Positions 17,951 through 28,200 of a stretch of DNA of 64,000 nucleotides are shown here, piece after piece. Below the pieces are notes generated by a model, which did not search any database, had not been told where the DNA came from, and saw only the letters and a list, made by a program, of their open reading frames with translations. The DNA is from Bacteroidetes bacterium MedPE-SWsnd-G2 (lineage in GTDB: Bacteria; Bacteroidota; Bacteroidia; Flavobacteriales; Flavobacteriaceae): assembly GCA_001874335.1 (NCBI GenBank), contig MPDE01000007.1, positions 62,001 through 126,000 on the forward strand, given 5' to 3'. The translations under genes were made by a program, and so were the position numbers. Every line of letters begins with the position of its first letter. The first letter of the stretch is position 1.

Positions 17951-18907
17951 TTAAAAAACTTTGAATGCAACTTGTTTAATGTTATCACTTTTTCCCATTG
18001 AATAATAATGTAAAATTGGAATGCCTGCCGCTTGCAATTCTTTAGATTGTTGTACGCACCATTCAACCCCCACTTGTCTTACCTCAACATTAGACTTACA
18101 CTGGTCAACAGCCTTAATTAAATCCTCGGGTAAATCGACATGAAAACGGTGCGGAATTATATTTAGTTGTCTCTTTGTTGAAATGGGTTTCAGACCTGGT
18201 ATTATTGGCACAGTAATCCCTTCGGACCTGCATTTATCAACAAAATCGAAGTATTTTTGATTATCAAAAAACATTTGAGTTACAATGTAATCGGCGCCAT
18301 TTTCCACCTTTTCCTTTAAAAACTTTATATCATTTACTAAACTTGGAGCTTCCATATGTTTTTCTGGGTAGGCTCCAACGCCAACACAAAACTTAGTTTT
18401 TGAAGAATTTTGAAGCTCTTCATCCAAATACTGCCCTTTATTTAATGCCTTTATTTGGTTCACCAAATCTGAAGCATAAGCATGCCCATCTGTTTCTGGT
18501 TTAAAATAAATTTCACTTTTAATGGGATCACCGCGTAAAGCCATTACATTTTTGATTCCTAAAAAGTCTAAATCGATTAAAAAGTTCTCGGTATCTTCTT
18601 TAGAAAACCCACCACACAAAATATGCGGAATTGCATCAACTTGATATTTGTTTTGAATAGCAGCACAAATCCCCACTGTACCTGGACGCTTTCTCACTAT
18701 TTGTTTTTTCAATAAACCATTGGCTAATTCTTTATAAATGTACTCTTCTCTGTGATACGTTACATCTATAAAAGGAGGCTTAAACTCCATTAGAGGATCT
18801 ATATTTTCAAATATAGAATTGATATGCTCACCTTTTAGAGGCGGTAAAATTTCAAAACTAAATTGGGTTTCTCCCTTTGCTTTTTCAATATGTTCAATAA
18901 CTGTCAT
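17951..18907 (-). CDS. metF: 5,10-Methylenetetrahydrofolate reductase
   Basis: A 318-residue FAD-dependent TIM-barrel enzyme that supplies 5-methyl-THF to methionine synthase. Typical segments are FSFEILPPLKG near the start, DVTYHR, a GICAAIQNKYQVD region and ADYIVTQMFFDN. I use the ATG at 18907, which overlaps the metH stop as TAATG, rather than the ATG at 18934, which would overlap metH by 28 bases and add nine atypical residues. It is the last methionine gene of the cluster, coupled to metH, so one carbon donor and acceptor are made from the same message. Confidence 0.95.
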   Translation of the reverse strand: MTVIEHIEKAKGETQFSFEILPPLKGEHINSIFENIDPLMEFKPPFIDVTYHREEYIYKELANGLLKKQIVRKRPGTVGICAAIQNKYQVDAIPHILCGGFSKEDTENFLIDLDFLGIKNVMALRGDPIKSEIYFKPETDGHAYASDLVNQIKALNKGQYLDEELQNSSKTKFCVGVGAYPEKHMEAPSLVNDIKFLKEKVENGADYIVTQMFFDNQKYFDFVDKCRSEGITVPIIPGLKPISTKRQLNIIPHRFHVDLPEDLIKAVDQCKSNVEVRQVGVEWCVQQSKELQAAGIPILHYYSMGKSDNIKQVAFKVF

Positions 18908-21582
18908 TAGTCTGCTATGTTTGGATTTAACCACTTTTGGGCCTCTGATAATTCTATATTTCGACGTTGAGCATAATCGCTTAATTGGTCTTCCTTTATT
19001 TTTCCTAATCCAAAATACTTGCTCCCCGAATTTGAAAAATAATATCCACTAACACTGGCTGCTGGCCACATTGCTAAGTTTTCGGTAAGTTCTACGCCTA
19101 TATTCTCTTTAACCTTAAGGAGTTCCCAAATTGTATTTTTCTCTAAATGGTCTGGACAGGCTGGATAACCCGGTGCTGGTCTAATGCCTTGATAATTTTC
19201 CTTAATTAATAAATCGTTAGAAAGATTTTCATCTGGTGCGTATCCCCAGTGATTTACTCTTACTTCTTTATGAAGATATTCTGCAAAAGCCTCTGCTAAT
19301 CTATCTGCCAAAGCTTTAATCATAATCGATTTATAATCATCGTGTTCAGCTTCAAACTTAGACGCCATTTCTTGTGTTCCAAATCCAGTTGTCACACAAA
19401 AAGCGCCCATGTAATCCTGAATTCCAAATGATTTAGGAGCAATAAAATCGGCTAATGCATAATTTGGTACTCCATCTCTTTTTTTAAGTTGTTGCCTTAG
19501 GGTCAAGAATGCATATTCCTTCTGATCATGCTCCACAATAATATCATTATCATTTACAGTATTAGCAGGAAATAAACCAAAGGTTGCTTTAGCTTTTAAC
19601 CATCGGTTTTCAATTATTTCATCTAACATTAATTTGGCATCTTCAAAAAGTTCTTTTGCTTGTTGACCGACTAGCTCATCATTTAAAATAGATGGGTATT
19701 TTCCATGTAAATCCCAACTTCTGAAAAATGGAGTCCAATCAATAAAAGGAAGTAGCTGTTTTAAATCAAGACCATCAATAACCTGAATTCCTAATACATT
19801 TGGCACATGTATTTTTGACGTCGTCCAATCCATAGAAAATTTGTTTTCGATAGCTTTTTCAAAACTCAAATAATCCTTCTGTTTTGTTCGATTTAAAAAT
19901 TGTGTTCTAAAGGCATCATATTGCTGTCTTAATTCTAATTTAAAGGGCTTATTATTGTCTTGAAGTAGATTGCCAACCACCGTTACTGCTCTTGAAGCAT
20001 CATTTATGTGAACAACTGTATGTTGATAATTTGGCGCAATTTTAACTGCCGTATGCGCCTTTGAAGTGGTAGCTCCTCCAATAATAATTGGAATAGAAAC
20101 GTCCTTTACTTCTAATGCTTTTGTTACATACACCATTTCATCAAGCGATGGAGTAATTAACCCGCTTAATCCTATAATATCAACGTTTTCTTTAATTGCC
20201 GTTTCAACAATTAACTCTGGAGCAACCATTACCCCCAAATCGACAATTTCATAATTATTACAAGCTAAAACTACACTCACAATATTTTTTCCGATATCAT
20301 GAACATCTCCCTTAACGGTTGCCATTAATATTTTACCTGCAGAGCTAGTATTTCCATTTTTTTCTTGTTCTATGAACGGTTGTAAATATGCAACTGCTTT
20401 TTTCATCACCCTTGCTGATTTTACAACCTGAGGTAAAAACATTTTTCCGCTACCAAATAGGTCACCTACAATATTCATCCCGATCATTAAATGCCCTTCA
20501 ATAACCTCTATTGGTCGTTCTACCTCTAATCGTGCCAACTCAACATCTTCAATAATATATGCGTCAACTCCTTTAACCAAAGCATGTGAAATTCGATCTT
20601 GCAGACTTTTATTTCTCCACTCCACCTCTTGAACCTTAGCTTCTTTTTTGTGATGTTTAACGCCTTCGGCATACTCCAATAATCTCTCGGTTGCATCATC
20701 ACGTCTATTGAACAAAACATCCTCTATGAGTTGCAATAAATCTTTTGGAATATCACTATAAACTTCCAGCATGCTTGGGTTTACGATCCCCATATTCATA
20801 CCATGTTTGATGGCTTGAAACAAAAAGGCAGAATGCATTGCTTCTCTAACTACGCTATTCCCTCTAAATGAAAATGAAACATTGCTTACTCCTCCAGAAA
20901 CACTTACCCCTGGTAAGTTTTCTTTAATCCATCTTGTGGCATTAAAAAAATCTAGTGCATTTGTTCTATGTTCATCCAAACCTGTGGCAACAGGAAATAT
21001 ATTGGGGTCAAAAATGATGTCTTCAGCTGGAAAACCCACTTGATTAACTAAAATATTATAAGAACGTTCACAAATTTCTATTCGTCGTTTAAAGGTATCA
21101 GCCTGACCATTTTCATCAAAAGCCATTACAATTAGAGCGGCACCATATCGTTTAATCAAATTTGCTTGACGTTTAAACTCACTTTCACCTTCTTTTAAAC
21201 TGATGGAATTAACTACACTTTTTCCTTGTACCACCTGTAAACCTGCTTCTAAAATTTCCCACTTAGAACTATCTATCATAATAGGAACCTTTGAAATATC
21301 AGGTTCTGATGCAATGAGGTTTAAAAACTTTACCATGGCAGATTTTCCATCCAGCATACCCTCATCCATGTTGACATCAAGAATCTGGGCACCTCCTTCA
21401 ACTTGTTCTCTGGCTACATCTAATGCTTCTTCAAAATTTTCTTCTTGAATTAATCTCAGAAACTTACGAGAGCCTGTTACATTTGTGCGCTCACCCACGT
21501 TAATAAAATTACGTTCCGGACTAATTTCAATAGCCTCTAAGCCTGATAAATTGAGAAATTTACTTGTTAATCCAATACTCAT
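18907..21582 (-). CDS. metH: Methionine synthase, pterin-, cobalamin-binding and activation domains
   Basis: An 891-residue polypeptide equal to the C-terminal two thirds of MetH. It has a methyl-THF-binding TIM barrel (about 20-280), a cap and B12-binding Rossmann domain with DVHDIG (His428 is the cobalt ligand), and a SAM-binding activation domain (about 565-885) with [12 protein letters not shown] at 801-812. The homocysteine-binding domain is on the preceding gene, four bases upstream. Both have proper start and stop codons, so this is a stable split rather than a broken gene; such splits are common in flavobacteria. It requires cobalamin and is controlled by the SAM-I riboswitch at 22636-22740. 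Confidence 0.95.
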   Translation of the reverse strand: MSIGLTSKFLNLSGLEAIEISPERNFINVGERTNVTGSRKFLRLIQEENFEEALDVAREQVEGGAQILDVNMDEGMLDGKSAMVKFLNLIASEPDISKVPIMIDSSKWEILEAGLQVVQGKSVVNSISLKEGESEFKRQANLIKRYGAALIVMAFDENGQADTFKRRIEICERSYNILVNQVGFPAEDIIFDPNIFPVATGLDEHRTNALDFFNATRWIKENLPGVSVSGGVSNVSFSFRGNSVVREAMHSAFLFQAIKHGMNMGIVNPSMLEVYSDIPKDLLQLIEDVLFNRRDDATERLLEYAEGVKHHKKEAKVQEVEWRNKSLQDRISHALVKGVDAYIIEDVELARLEVERPIEVIEGHLMIGMNIVGDLFGSGKMFLPQVVKSARVMKKAVAYLQPFIEQEKNGNTSSAGKILMATVKGDVHDIGKNIVSVVLACNNYEIVDLGVMVAPELIVETAIKENVDIIGLSGLITPSLDEMVYVTKALEVKDVSIPIIIGGATTSKAHTAVKIAPNYQHTVVHINDASRAVTVVGNLLQDNNKPFKLELRQQYDAFRTQFLNRTKQKDYLSFEKAIENKFSMDWTTSKIHVPNVLGIQVIDGLDLKQLLPFIDWTPFFRSWDLHGKYPSILNDELVGQQAKELFEDAKLMLDEIIENRWLKAKATFGLFPANTVNDNDIIVEHDQKEYAFLTLRQQLKKRDGVPNYALADFIAPKSFGIQDYMGAFCVTTGFGTQEMASKFEAEHDDYKSIMIKALADRLAEAFAEYLHKEVRVNHWGYAPDENLSNDLLIKENYQGIRPAPGYPACPDHLEKNTIWELLKVKENIGVELTENLAMWPAASVSGYYFSNSGSKYFGLGKIKEDQLSDYAQRRNIELSEAQKWLNPNIAD

Positions 21583-21586
21583 ATCG

Positions 21587-22582
21587 CTATAGTTTTAGTG
21601 CTCTTGGCTGGTAATTATTTGCTACCGATGCAATTGCTTGAATGTGATTGGGCGTAGTACCACAACAACCTCCTATTATATTAATCAAACCATTTTTCAG
21701 GTAGTCTTCTATCAAATTTTTCATTATTTCTGGGCTTTGATCATATTCCCCAAAGGCATTTGGTAGACCAGCATTAGGATGTGCTGACACATTAAATTTG
21801 GTGGCACGAGACAACCTTTTTAAATATGGCTTTAACTGCTCAGCACCTAAGGCGCAATTAAATCCTATACTTAATAAAGGAATATGAGAAACAGAGGTTA
21901 AAAAAGCTTCAACTGTTTGCCCTGAAAGTGTTCTACCTGAAGCATCTGTAATTGTTCCTGATACCATTATTTGAATCTCTAATTGACGTTCTTCTTTAAC
22001 TTCTTCAATGGCAAACAAAGCTGCTTTTGCATTTAAAGTATCAAAAACAGTCTCAACAAGTAAAACATCAACTCCACCATCAATTAAGGCTTCAACTTGT
22101 TCCTTATAGGCCACTCTTAATTCTTCGAAGGTAATCGCTCTAAATTCCGGTCTATTCACATCTGGCGATAAGCTTGCAGTTCTATTTGTTGGACCAATAC
22201 TTCCCGCAACAAACCTTGGTTTATCGGGTGTTTTCAATTCATATTCCGCAGCAGCCTCTTTTGCCAATTTTGCCGATTGATAATTTAACTGATAAATAGC
22301 ATCTTCTAAGCCATAATCTGCCATACCAATACTGGTAGCAGAAAATGTGTTAGTCTCTACAATATCTGCCCCAGCATCAAAGTACTTTCTATGTACCTCT
22401 TTGATGGCATGAGGTTGGGTAATTGATAAAATATCGTTGTTGCCTTTTAGGGGCAGCTTATGATTAATAAATTGTTGTCCTCGAAAATCGGACTCATCAA
22501 AATTATAAGCCTGAAGCATGGTACCCATGGCTCCATCAAGGACTAAAATTTTGTTTTTAATAAGGTTTGTAATGTCTGACAT
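21587..22582 (-). CDS. Methionine synthase homocysteine-binding subunit (split MetH N-terminal part)
   Basis: A 331-residue zinc-dependent homocysteine S-methyltransferase barrel. The zinc ligands are visible: Cys243 (GFNCALG) and Cys306-Cys307 (GGCCGTT). The N terminus [14 protein letters not shown] is that of MetH. It has no pterin or cobalamin domain of its own, so it must work with the 891-residue partner encoded 4 bases downstream. It could in principle use S-methylmethionine, but the operon makes the MetH role far more likely. It is the first gene after a SAM-I riboswitch. Confidence 0.92.
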   Translation of the reverse strand: MSDITNLIKNKILVLDGAMGTMLQAYNFDESDFRGQQFINHKLPLKGNNDILSITQPHAIKEVHRKYFDAGADIVETNTFSATSIGMADYGLEDAIYQLNYQSAKLAKEAAAEYELKTPDKPRFVAGSIGPTNRTASLSPDVNRPEFRAITFEELRVAYKEQVEALIDGGVDVLLVETVFDTLNAKAALFAIEEVKEERQLEIQIMVSGTITDASGRTLSGQTVEAFLTSVSHIPLLSIGFNCALGAEQLKPYLKRLSRATKFNVSAHPNAGLPNAFGEYDQSPEIMKNLIEDYLKNGLINIIGGCCGTTPNHIQAIASVANNYQPRALKL

Positions 22583-22635
22583 ATTTGATATTAAAAATCA
22601 AATTGTCATCTAAAAGGCAAGAGTATTGAACTCAA

Positions 22636-22740
22636 GTTATCTGTCAAATTAATTAAAATTTGTAGAATGTAGCACCTACTTTAAATATAAAGGGTTGCTA
22701 AGGCTTCTATGGGTCTATTCCCTCTGCCTTTCGTGATAAC
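22636..22740 (-). ncRNA. SAM-I (S-box) riboswitch before metH
   Basis: On the minus strand P1 is formed by GTTATC (22740-22735) and GATAAC (22641-22636). Between them lie the S-box core pieces AGAGGGAATAGACCC, TAGAAGCCTTAGCAACCC and GTAGGTGCTACATTCTAC in the expected order. Downstream, GAGT-TCAAT-ACTC followed by TTGCCTTTT is a weak possible terminator or anti-terminator element. SAM binding should switch off the metH pair and metF. Confidence 0.92.
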
Positions 22741-22770
22741 AATTGATAAGTTAAAGAACTGTGATGCAAA
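22741..22770 (-). promoter_or_regulatory. Leader/promoter block shared with the metY riboswitch
   Basis: On the minus strand TTTGCATCACA (from 22770), GTTC and TAACTTAT precede P1. The same words in the same order precede the other SAM-I element (30240-30207). TTTG at 22770-22767 is in the right place to be the end of a -7 box with the transcript starting just after it. Confidence 0.5.
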
Positions 22771-22834
22771 GAAAAGCAATAAATGAATAGCGCCCTAAAG
22801 TTTAGCATTATTTTTAGATAAAATGCAAAGAGCT

Positions 22835-23476
22835 TTACAAAAAATGTACTCCACATTCCCGATGTTCTAAAACCTTTATAGGGTCAAAATAATTTGAGTT
22901 CTTAGGTAACTTAAAAGTTTTTAAATAGCGCTCTAATTCTTCATCAGACCAATAGTAAAACGGACTTATTTTTAAAATCCCTTCTTTGCTTAGACTCAAT
23001 ATATCTTTTTCATCTCTAAAGGCTGTTTGTCTCACCCTTATATTTGTAAACCACACATCTGGTTTGTGTTCTTGAAGCGCTCTTCTAAATGGTTCTAATT
23101 TGACAACTTCAGAAAAAATTTCATGTTCAGGGTCAATTACATTTGGCAAACCAATAGACTGCTCTATTTCAGTTTTATTAATATTTGGTTTATAAACATG
23201 AATATTTAATTTTAGTTGGGCTACAAGACCTTTGCCATGATTATAAGTCTCTTCAGAATTAAACAAGGTGTCACACCAAATAATATCAATGTTTGGTGCC
23301 TTTGATTGCAAAGCATGTAAAAGTATGGCCGAATATTTCCCAAAACTTGTACTCACAATAGGTCTTGATGCTTGTTCTAAGCCCCATTCAATTATCTGTT
23401 GCGGAGATTTTTTTCTTAAGTAGGCATTTAATTCTTTTAAGTTGGTTTCAGTCATAAGTTGATTGGGATTATTCAT
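22835..23476 (-). CDS. cysH: Phosphoadenylyl-sulfate reductase family protein (CysH-like)
   Basis: A 213-residue adenine-nucleotide alpha-hydrolase that should reduce PAPS (or APS) to sulfite with thioredoxin. The P-loop-like VSTSFGKYSAILLHAL and IIWCDTLFNSEETY segments match E. coli CysH, and the C terminus keeps the catalytic Cys in ECGVHFL. No CC...CxxC iron-sulfur motif is present, so it is of the PAPS-type rather than the [4Fe-4S] APS-type. The usual GLRREQS motif reads NIRVRQT, so activity is not certain. cysDN are not adjacent. An ATG at 23455 (residue 8) is an alternative start. It is followed by the metH riboswitch. Confidence 0.8.
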   Translation of the reverse strand: MNNPNQLMTETNLKELNAYLRKKSPQQIIEWGLEQASRPIVSTSFGKYSAILLHALQSKAPNIDIIWCDTLFNSEETYNHGKGLVAQLKLNIHVYKPNINKTEIEQSIGLPNVIDPEHEIFSEVVKLEPFRRALQEHKPDVWFTNIRVRQTAFRDEKDILSLSKEGILKISPFYYWSDEELERYLKTFKLPKNSNYFDPIKVLEHRECGVHFL

Positions 23477-23571
23477 ATAAAAACTATTTACTCTAATTAA
23501 CCTATAGATTTAGTAGATTAAATTACAAATCTAAACTAAGCTTTGAATATTACTACTAAATTGGGAAAACT

Positions 23572-23979
23572 TTAAATTAAATCGGCTAGGGTCTTATTGT
23601 TTAGAATGCTTAACGAAGAATCTCGAAGTTCAATCATAAGACTATGCACAGAGCATGCATTTTCATCTGGACAATCATCACAACGTTCGTAAAAATTAAG
23701 AGAAACACAAGGCACCATTGCAATAGGGCCTTCCAAAATACGCATGACTTCTGACATATTAATGTCTTTAGGAGCTTTAAGTAAATAATAGCCACCGCCT
23801 TTACCTTTTTTAGAACCTAATACCCCATTTTTTCTCAAGGTGAGTAAAATGCTTTCAAGAAATTTTTGAGAAATATTCTCAGAACTTGCAATGGTTGCAA
23901 TTTGAACAGGACTAGTATCCTCTTTTCGAGCCATAAAAGCTAATGCTTTTAATCCGTATTTAGTTTTCTTTGAAAGCAT
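23572..23979 (-). CDS. Rrf2-family transcriptional regulator
   Basis: A 135-residue winged-helix protein (MLSKKTKYGLKALAFMA N terminus, recognition region SENISQKFLESIL, wing GSKKGKGGGYYLL). Cys91, Cys100, Cys103 and Cys109 with His112 are placed like the Fe-S ligands of IscR (Cys92/98/104, His107), although CymR-type sulfur regulators of this family lack a cluster. Located between a trans-sulfuration gene and cysH, it probably controls cysteine/sulfate assimilation genes, including its own neighbours. Gaps of about 100 bases on both sides leave room for its operators. Confidence 0.88.
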   Translation of the reverse strand: MLSKKTKYGLKALAFMARKEDTSPVQIATIASSENISQKFLESILLTLRKNGVLGSKKGKGGGYYLLKAPKDINMSEVMRILEGPIAMVPCVSLNFYERCDDCPDENACSVHSLMIELRDSSLSILNNKTLADLI

Positions 23980-24083
23980 AAAACAAATGTAATTATTTTA
24001 GGTAAATTAAAACTACTTTTTATCTCAATATCAACCCATTGACATTCCTTAAGATAACAACATATAAATGAAACAGTTTAGTG

Positions 24084-25259
24084 CTATAAAACCCCATCTA
24101 ATGCCTGGTTTAAATCGAAAATAATATCATCGATGTGCTCCAATCCTACTGACACCCTTACTAAACCATTCGTTATTCCTGCTTTCAATTTCTCGTCTTC
24201 ATTGAGCTTACTATGAGTTGTTGATGCAGGATGCGTTACAATAGTTCTGGTATCCCCAAGATTTGCAGATAGTGATGCCAGATTTATATGATTTAAAAAT
24301 TGTATTCCAGATTTTATTCCTCCTTTAATTTCGAAAGCCACAATATTACCTCCTAATTTCATTTGACGTTTCGCAATTTCATATTGTGGATGAGATTTCA
24401 AAAAGGGATATTTCACATCAGTAACCATCTCATGAATTTCTAAAAATTGAGCCAATTTCAAAGCATTTTCACAGTGTCTTTCAATCCTAACCGCTAAAGT
24501 CTCCAAGCTTTTAGACAAAACCCAAGCGTTAAAAGGAGAAAGCGCAGGTCCAGTGTTTCTGGAAAACAAATATATTTCTCTTATTAAATCTGCTTTTCCA
24601 ACGGTGACCCCACCCAAAACTCTTCCCTGCCCGTCAATTAGTTTTGTTGCTGAATGGATCACTAAATCGGCACCAAATTTAATTGGTTGTTGAATGTAAG
24701 GGGTGGCAAAACAATTATCTATGATTAACATTAATTTATGCTTTTTCGCTAATTCTCCTAAACGCTTCAAATCTAAAATATCTATTGCAGGGTTGGTAGG
24801 AGATTCTGCGTACAATACTTTAGTCTTTGGTTGAATTAATCGTTCAATATCGTCCGCTTCGTTTACATTAAAATAAGAGGTAGATATATTCCATTTAGGA
24901 AAATATTGCGTAAAAAGATTATGAGTAGAACCAAATACTGATCGTGCAGAAATTATATGATCTCCTGATTTAAGCAAAGCAGCAAAGGTTGAGAAAATAG
25001 CAGACATTCCCGTGGCAAAAGCATACCCACTTTCAGCGCCTTCCATTTTACTTATTTTTTCAACGAATTCGGTTGTGTTGGGATTAGAAAATCTGCTATA
25101 TAGATTGCGTTCCTTTTCTTCGGCAAAAGAAGCGCGCATATCTTCAGCATCATCAAATACAAAGCTGGACGTTAAAAATAAAGGTGTAGAATGTTCTGAA
25201 TAGGAGGTTTGCTCCAATTGCGTTCTAATGGCTACAGTTTCAAAGTTTGAATGCTCCAT
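24084..25259 (-). CDS. Trans-sulfuration PLP enzyme (O-succinyl/acetylhomoserine sulfhydrylase or cystathionine synthase type)
   Basis: A 391-residue member of the Cys/Met metabolism PLP family. The PLP lysine lies in HSATKLIDGQGRVLGG, and SRFSNPNT and SLGLEHI-like C-terminal segments are typical. By overall form it is closest to MetZ/MetB-type enzymes, acting on an activated homoserine with sulfide or cysteine to give homocysteine or cystathionine. It starts 2 bases after the MetX-AK-HSDH fusion. Its larger relative metY is upstream of that fusion, so two family members share this operon; which one does direct sulfhydrylation cannot be settled from sequence. Confidence 0.87.
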   Translation of the reverse strand: MEHSNFETVAIRTQLEQTSYSEHSTPLFLTSSFVFDDAEDMRASFAEEKERNLYSRFSNPNTTEFVEKISKMEGAESGYAFATGMSAIFSTFAALLKSGDHIISARSVFGSTHNLFTQYFPKWNISTSYFNVNEADDIERLIQPKTKVLYAESPTNPAIDILDLKRLGELAKKHKLMLIIDNCFATPYIQQPIKFGADLVIHSATKLIDGQGRVLGGVTVGKADLIREIYLFSRNTGPALSPFNAWVLSKSLETLAVRIERHCENALKLAQFLEIHEMVTDVKYPFLKSHPQYEIAKRQMKLGGNIVAFEIKGGIKSGIQFLNHINLASLSANLGDTRTIVTHPASTTHSKLNEDEKLKAGITNGLVRVSVGLEHIDDIIFDLNQALDGVL

Positions 25260-25261
25260 AA

Positions 25262-28200
25262 CTAATGTTTTGATTTTGACAGCCTTAAAATATCTCCGAA
25301 AACACCACGAGCCGTCACCTCAGCACCTGCACCAGCACCTTGAATTACTATTGGTTGTTCTCCGTAAGATTCTGTGAAAATTTCAAAAATAGCATCAGAT
25401 CCTTTTATCTGTCCTAAACTACTGTTTTTTGGAACCGAAACCAGTTTCACCTCAAGATCTCCTTTTTCTTGTGATAAATCTCCAGATAAATCCCCAACAT
25501 AACGCAACACGTGATCCTTCTCTTGATTAGCTTTTACATCCTGATATGTTCCATTGAGTAAGTTAAGTTGAGGTAGAAAATCTTGAACCGGAATATCTCT
25601 CAAATCTTCTGGGATTAAATTCTGAATCTTTACATCCTCATATTCATTTTTCAAATCTAATTCTCGAGCTAATATCAATAGCTTTCGAGCCACATCAGTC
25701 CCAGAAAAATCATCACGCGGATCCGGCTCAGTAAATCCTCTATCAATTGCTTCTTGAAAAATTTGACTAAATGGTTTCTCTTCTATAGAAAAATTATTGA
25801 ATACATAACTCAAACTTCCCGAAAACACACCCCGAATTCGTGTGATGTTTTCACCAGACTCATGTAACAAGTTTATTGTATCAATAAGAGGTAGCCCTGC
25901 GCCAACAGTCGTTTCATACAAGTAGGATTTTCTATGGTCTTCTAATGCAAGTCTTAATTTGGTATAAAAGTCATGTCCAATTGTATTTGCAATTTTATTG
26001 GATGACACCAAATCGAATCCAGATTCTACCAAGCGTATATACTGTTTATAAAAAGAAGTACTTGCTGTATTATCAACTGCAATTAGGTTTTCTAAATGAT
26101 GATTTTGAGCATACTCCAGAACATCGATTAACTCATAAGGTTTAGCTATGGTTTTAAGTTCATGTTGCCATTCACGTCCTATTCCGTTTTTATCTAATAG
26201 AATAGTTTTTGAGTTGGCTATCGCAAAAATATTAAGTCGAACCCCTTTTCGTTTTTCAATTTCTGATTGTGAGTTTAAAATTTGGTTAATTAAGGTACCT
26301 CCAACCAAACCATGTCCAAAAATAGCAATGTTAATTTTTTTGGAAACCCCAAAAATTTCACCGTGAATTACATTTACGGCTTTATGAAATTGATCTGTTT
26401 TAACCACCAAACTCACATTTTCACCGGTTATGGTATTATTAAATAATAAAGGCGTGATTTGATTTCTAATCAAGGCATTAAAAGGCTTATTAAAAGCACT
26501 TAATTCAAGACCAATAATTGAAACAACAGAAACCTCATCAATCACTGTAATTTTAGTCACATCTTGCGATTGAAAATCGTTTTCAAATTCTCGCTCTAAT
26601 GCAATTACAGCCTGAGTTGCTTTATCTGCTTTTATAATTAGACCTATACCTCTTTCTGAAGACCCCTGGGATATTATACTAACACTAATATTTTGATCGC
26701 TTAAGGCTCTAAAAATTCTGGCATCTACTCCTACTTTACCAAGCAATCCACGTCCCTCAAGGTTTACAAGAGCTACATTATCTAAAACAGACAATGAGGT
26801 AACACCTTTAGATTTAGGGTTAGCGGTAATTAAAGTGCCAGTATCATTAGAATTAAAAGTGTTTAAGATTCTAAGGTTAATGTTTTTTTGAAGTAACGGA
26901 ATTATTGTTTTTGCATGCAAAATGGTAGCTCCAAAGTTTGCGAGCTCATTGGCCTCACTAAAAGACAGTTCCTTAATCTTTTTAGCGTCTTTTACTAAAT
27001 CGGGATTTGCGGTATAAATTCCGTTTACATGAGTGTAATTCTGTAATTCTTCAGCATCCAAATAATTGGCTAATAAGGCTGCTGTATAATTACTTCCGTT
27101 TCGTCCCAGAGTTGTCGTTTCATTATTTATTGTAGAACCAATAAATCCAGTGACTACATTTACTTGCCAACCCTTATTTTGTTCAAAATAATTGCAAACC
27201 TTTTCTTTTGACACCTTCTCTATTGGTTGGGAATTACCAAACTCATCGTTTGTTATTATCAGTTTTCTTGCATCTAAATCATTAGACTTAACACCTCTTT
27301 GCTCTAACATTTTAGACACTAATTTTGCAGACATCAATTCACCGAAGGCTAAAACCAAATCTTTGTTTTTCTGGCTAAAATCCCCTAATAACTTAACACC
27401 TTCAAACACCTCTTCTAAGGCCTTAAATTCATTTGAAAAATCTATTGTCGGCAAAGGTTCGGTTTGGTACGACTTAAATTGTGTCCATTCGTTTTCAATA
27501 CCTTGTTTGGAAGCCGCTTTATCTAAAATGACTTCAAGCTGATTTGTTGTGTTTCCTCGTGCCGAAACAACTACAACTATATTTTCCTTCTGAGCTATTT
27601 TAGTCTCAATGATATCTAATGCGCAGTCTAAACCTTGACCATTTGCCAAAGATTTACCCCCAAATTTTAATACTTTCATTTTTCCTTTTTCTGTTTCAGG
27701 CTTAAAAATGCCTTCTATAATTTTCTCCAATTGTTTGAATTCTATCAAAAAGGCATCATGGCCATGCACCGAGTTTATTTCGTTATAGGTAACATTTGGA
27801 TGAGTTAATGCTAATTCTTTTTGCGTTTCTCTATTTTCTTCAGCTGTAAAAAACAAATCAGAATCTACCCCTACTATATGAATATTGCCTTGAATGCTAT
27901 CTAATATAGATTGGCTTTCATTGTCTCTAGTAACATCTATAGTTTTAAGTAACTGATTCATCAATTTATAAGCCGATAATTGGAAGCGTTCTTGGAGTTT
28001 TTTACCATGATGTAACAACCAACTTTCAACATTAAAAATTTGTAAATCTTCATTTGTAGATCTTTCAAATCGCGCTTTAAACGATTGAGGTGTTCTATAG
28101 CACAACATGGCATGCATTCTGGCATCATGCACAGGTCGACGAGAATTAATTAAAAATTGTTCTTGAATTTGACAGTTGGCAATTAGCCAATCTGTAGCTT

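Noticed and set aside
18908-18934. Upstream ATG of metF
   Set aside because: Adds nine residues and a 28-base overlap with metH, while the TAATG overlap at 18907 gives the normal MetF N terminus.
21583-21586. Possible frameshift splitting metH
   Set aside because: Both halves have proper ends at natural domain borders and this split is known in flavobacteria; kept as a low-interest finding instead.
27192-27542. 116-codon plus-strand frame inside the MetX-AK-HSDH gene
   Set aside because: Antisense to conserved aspartokinase sequence, no plausible start context or protein features.
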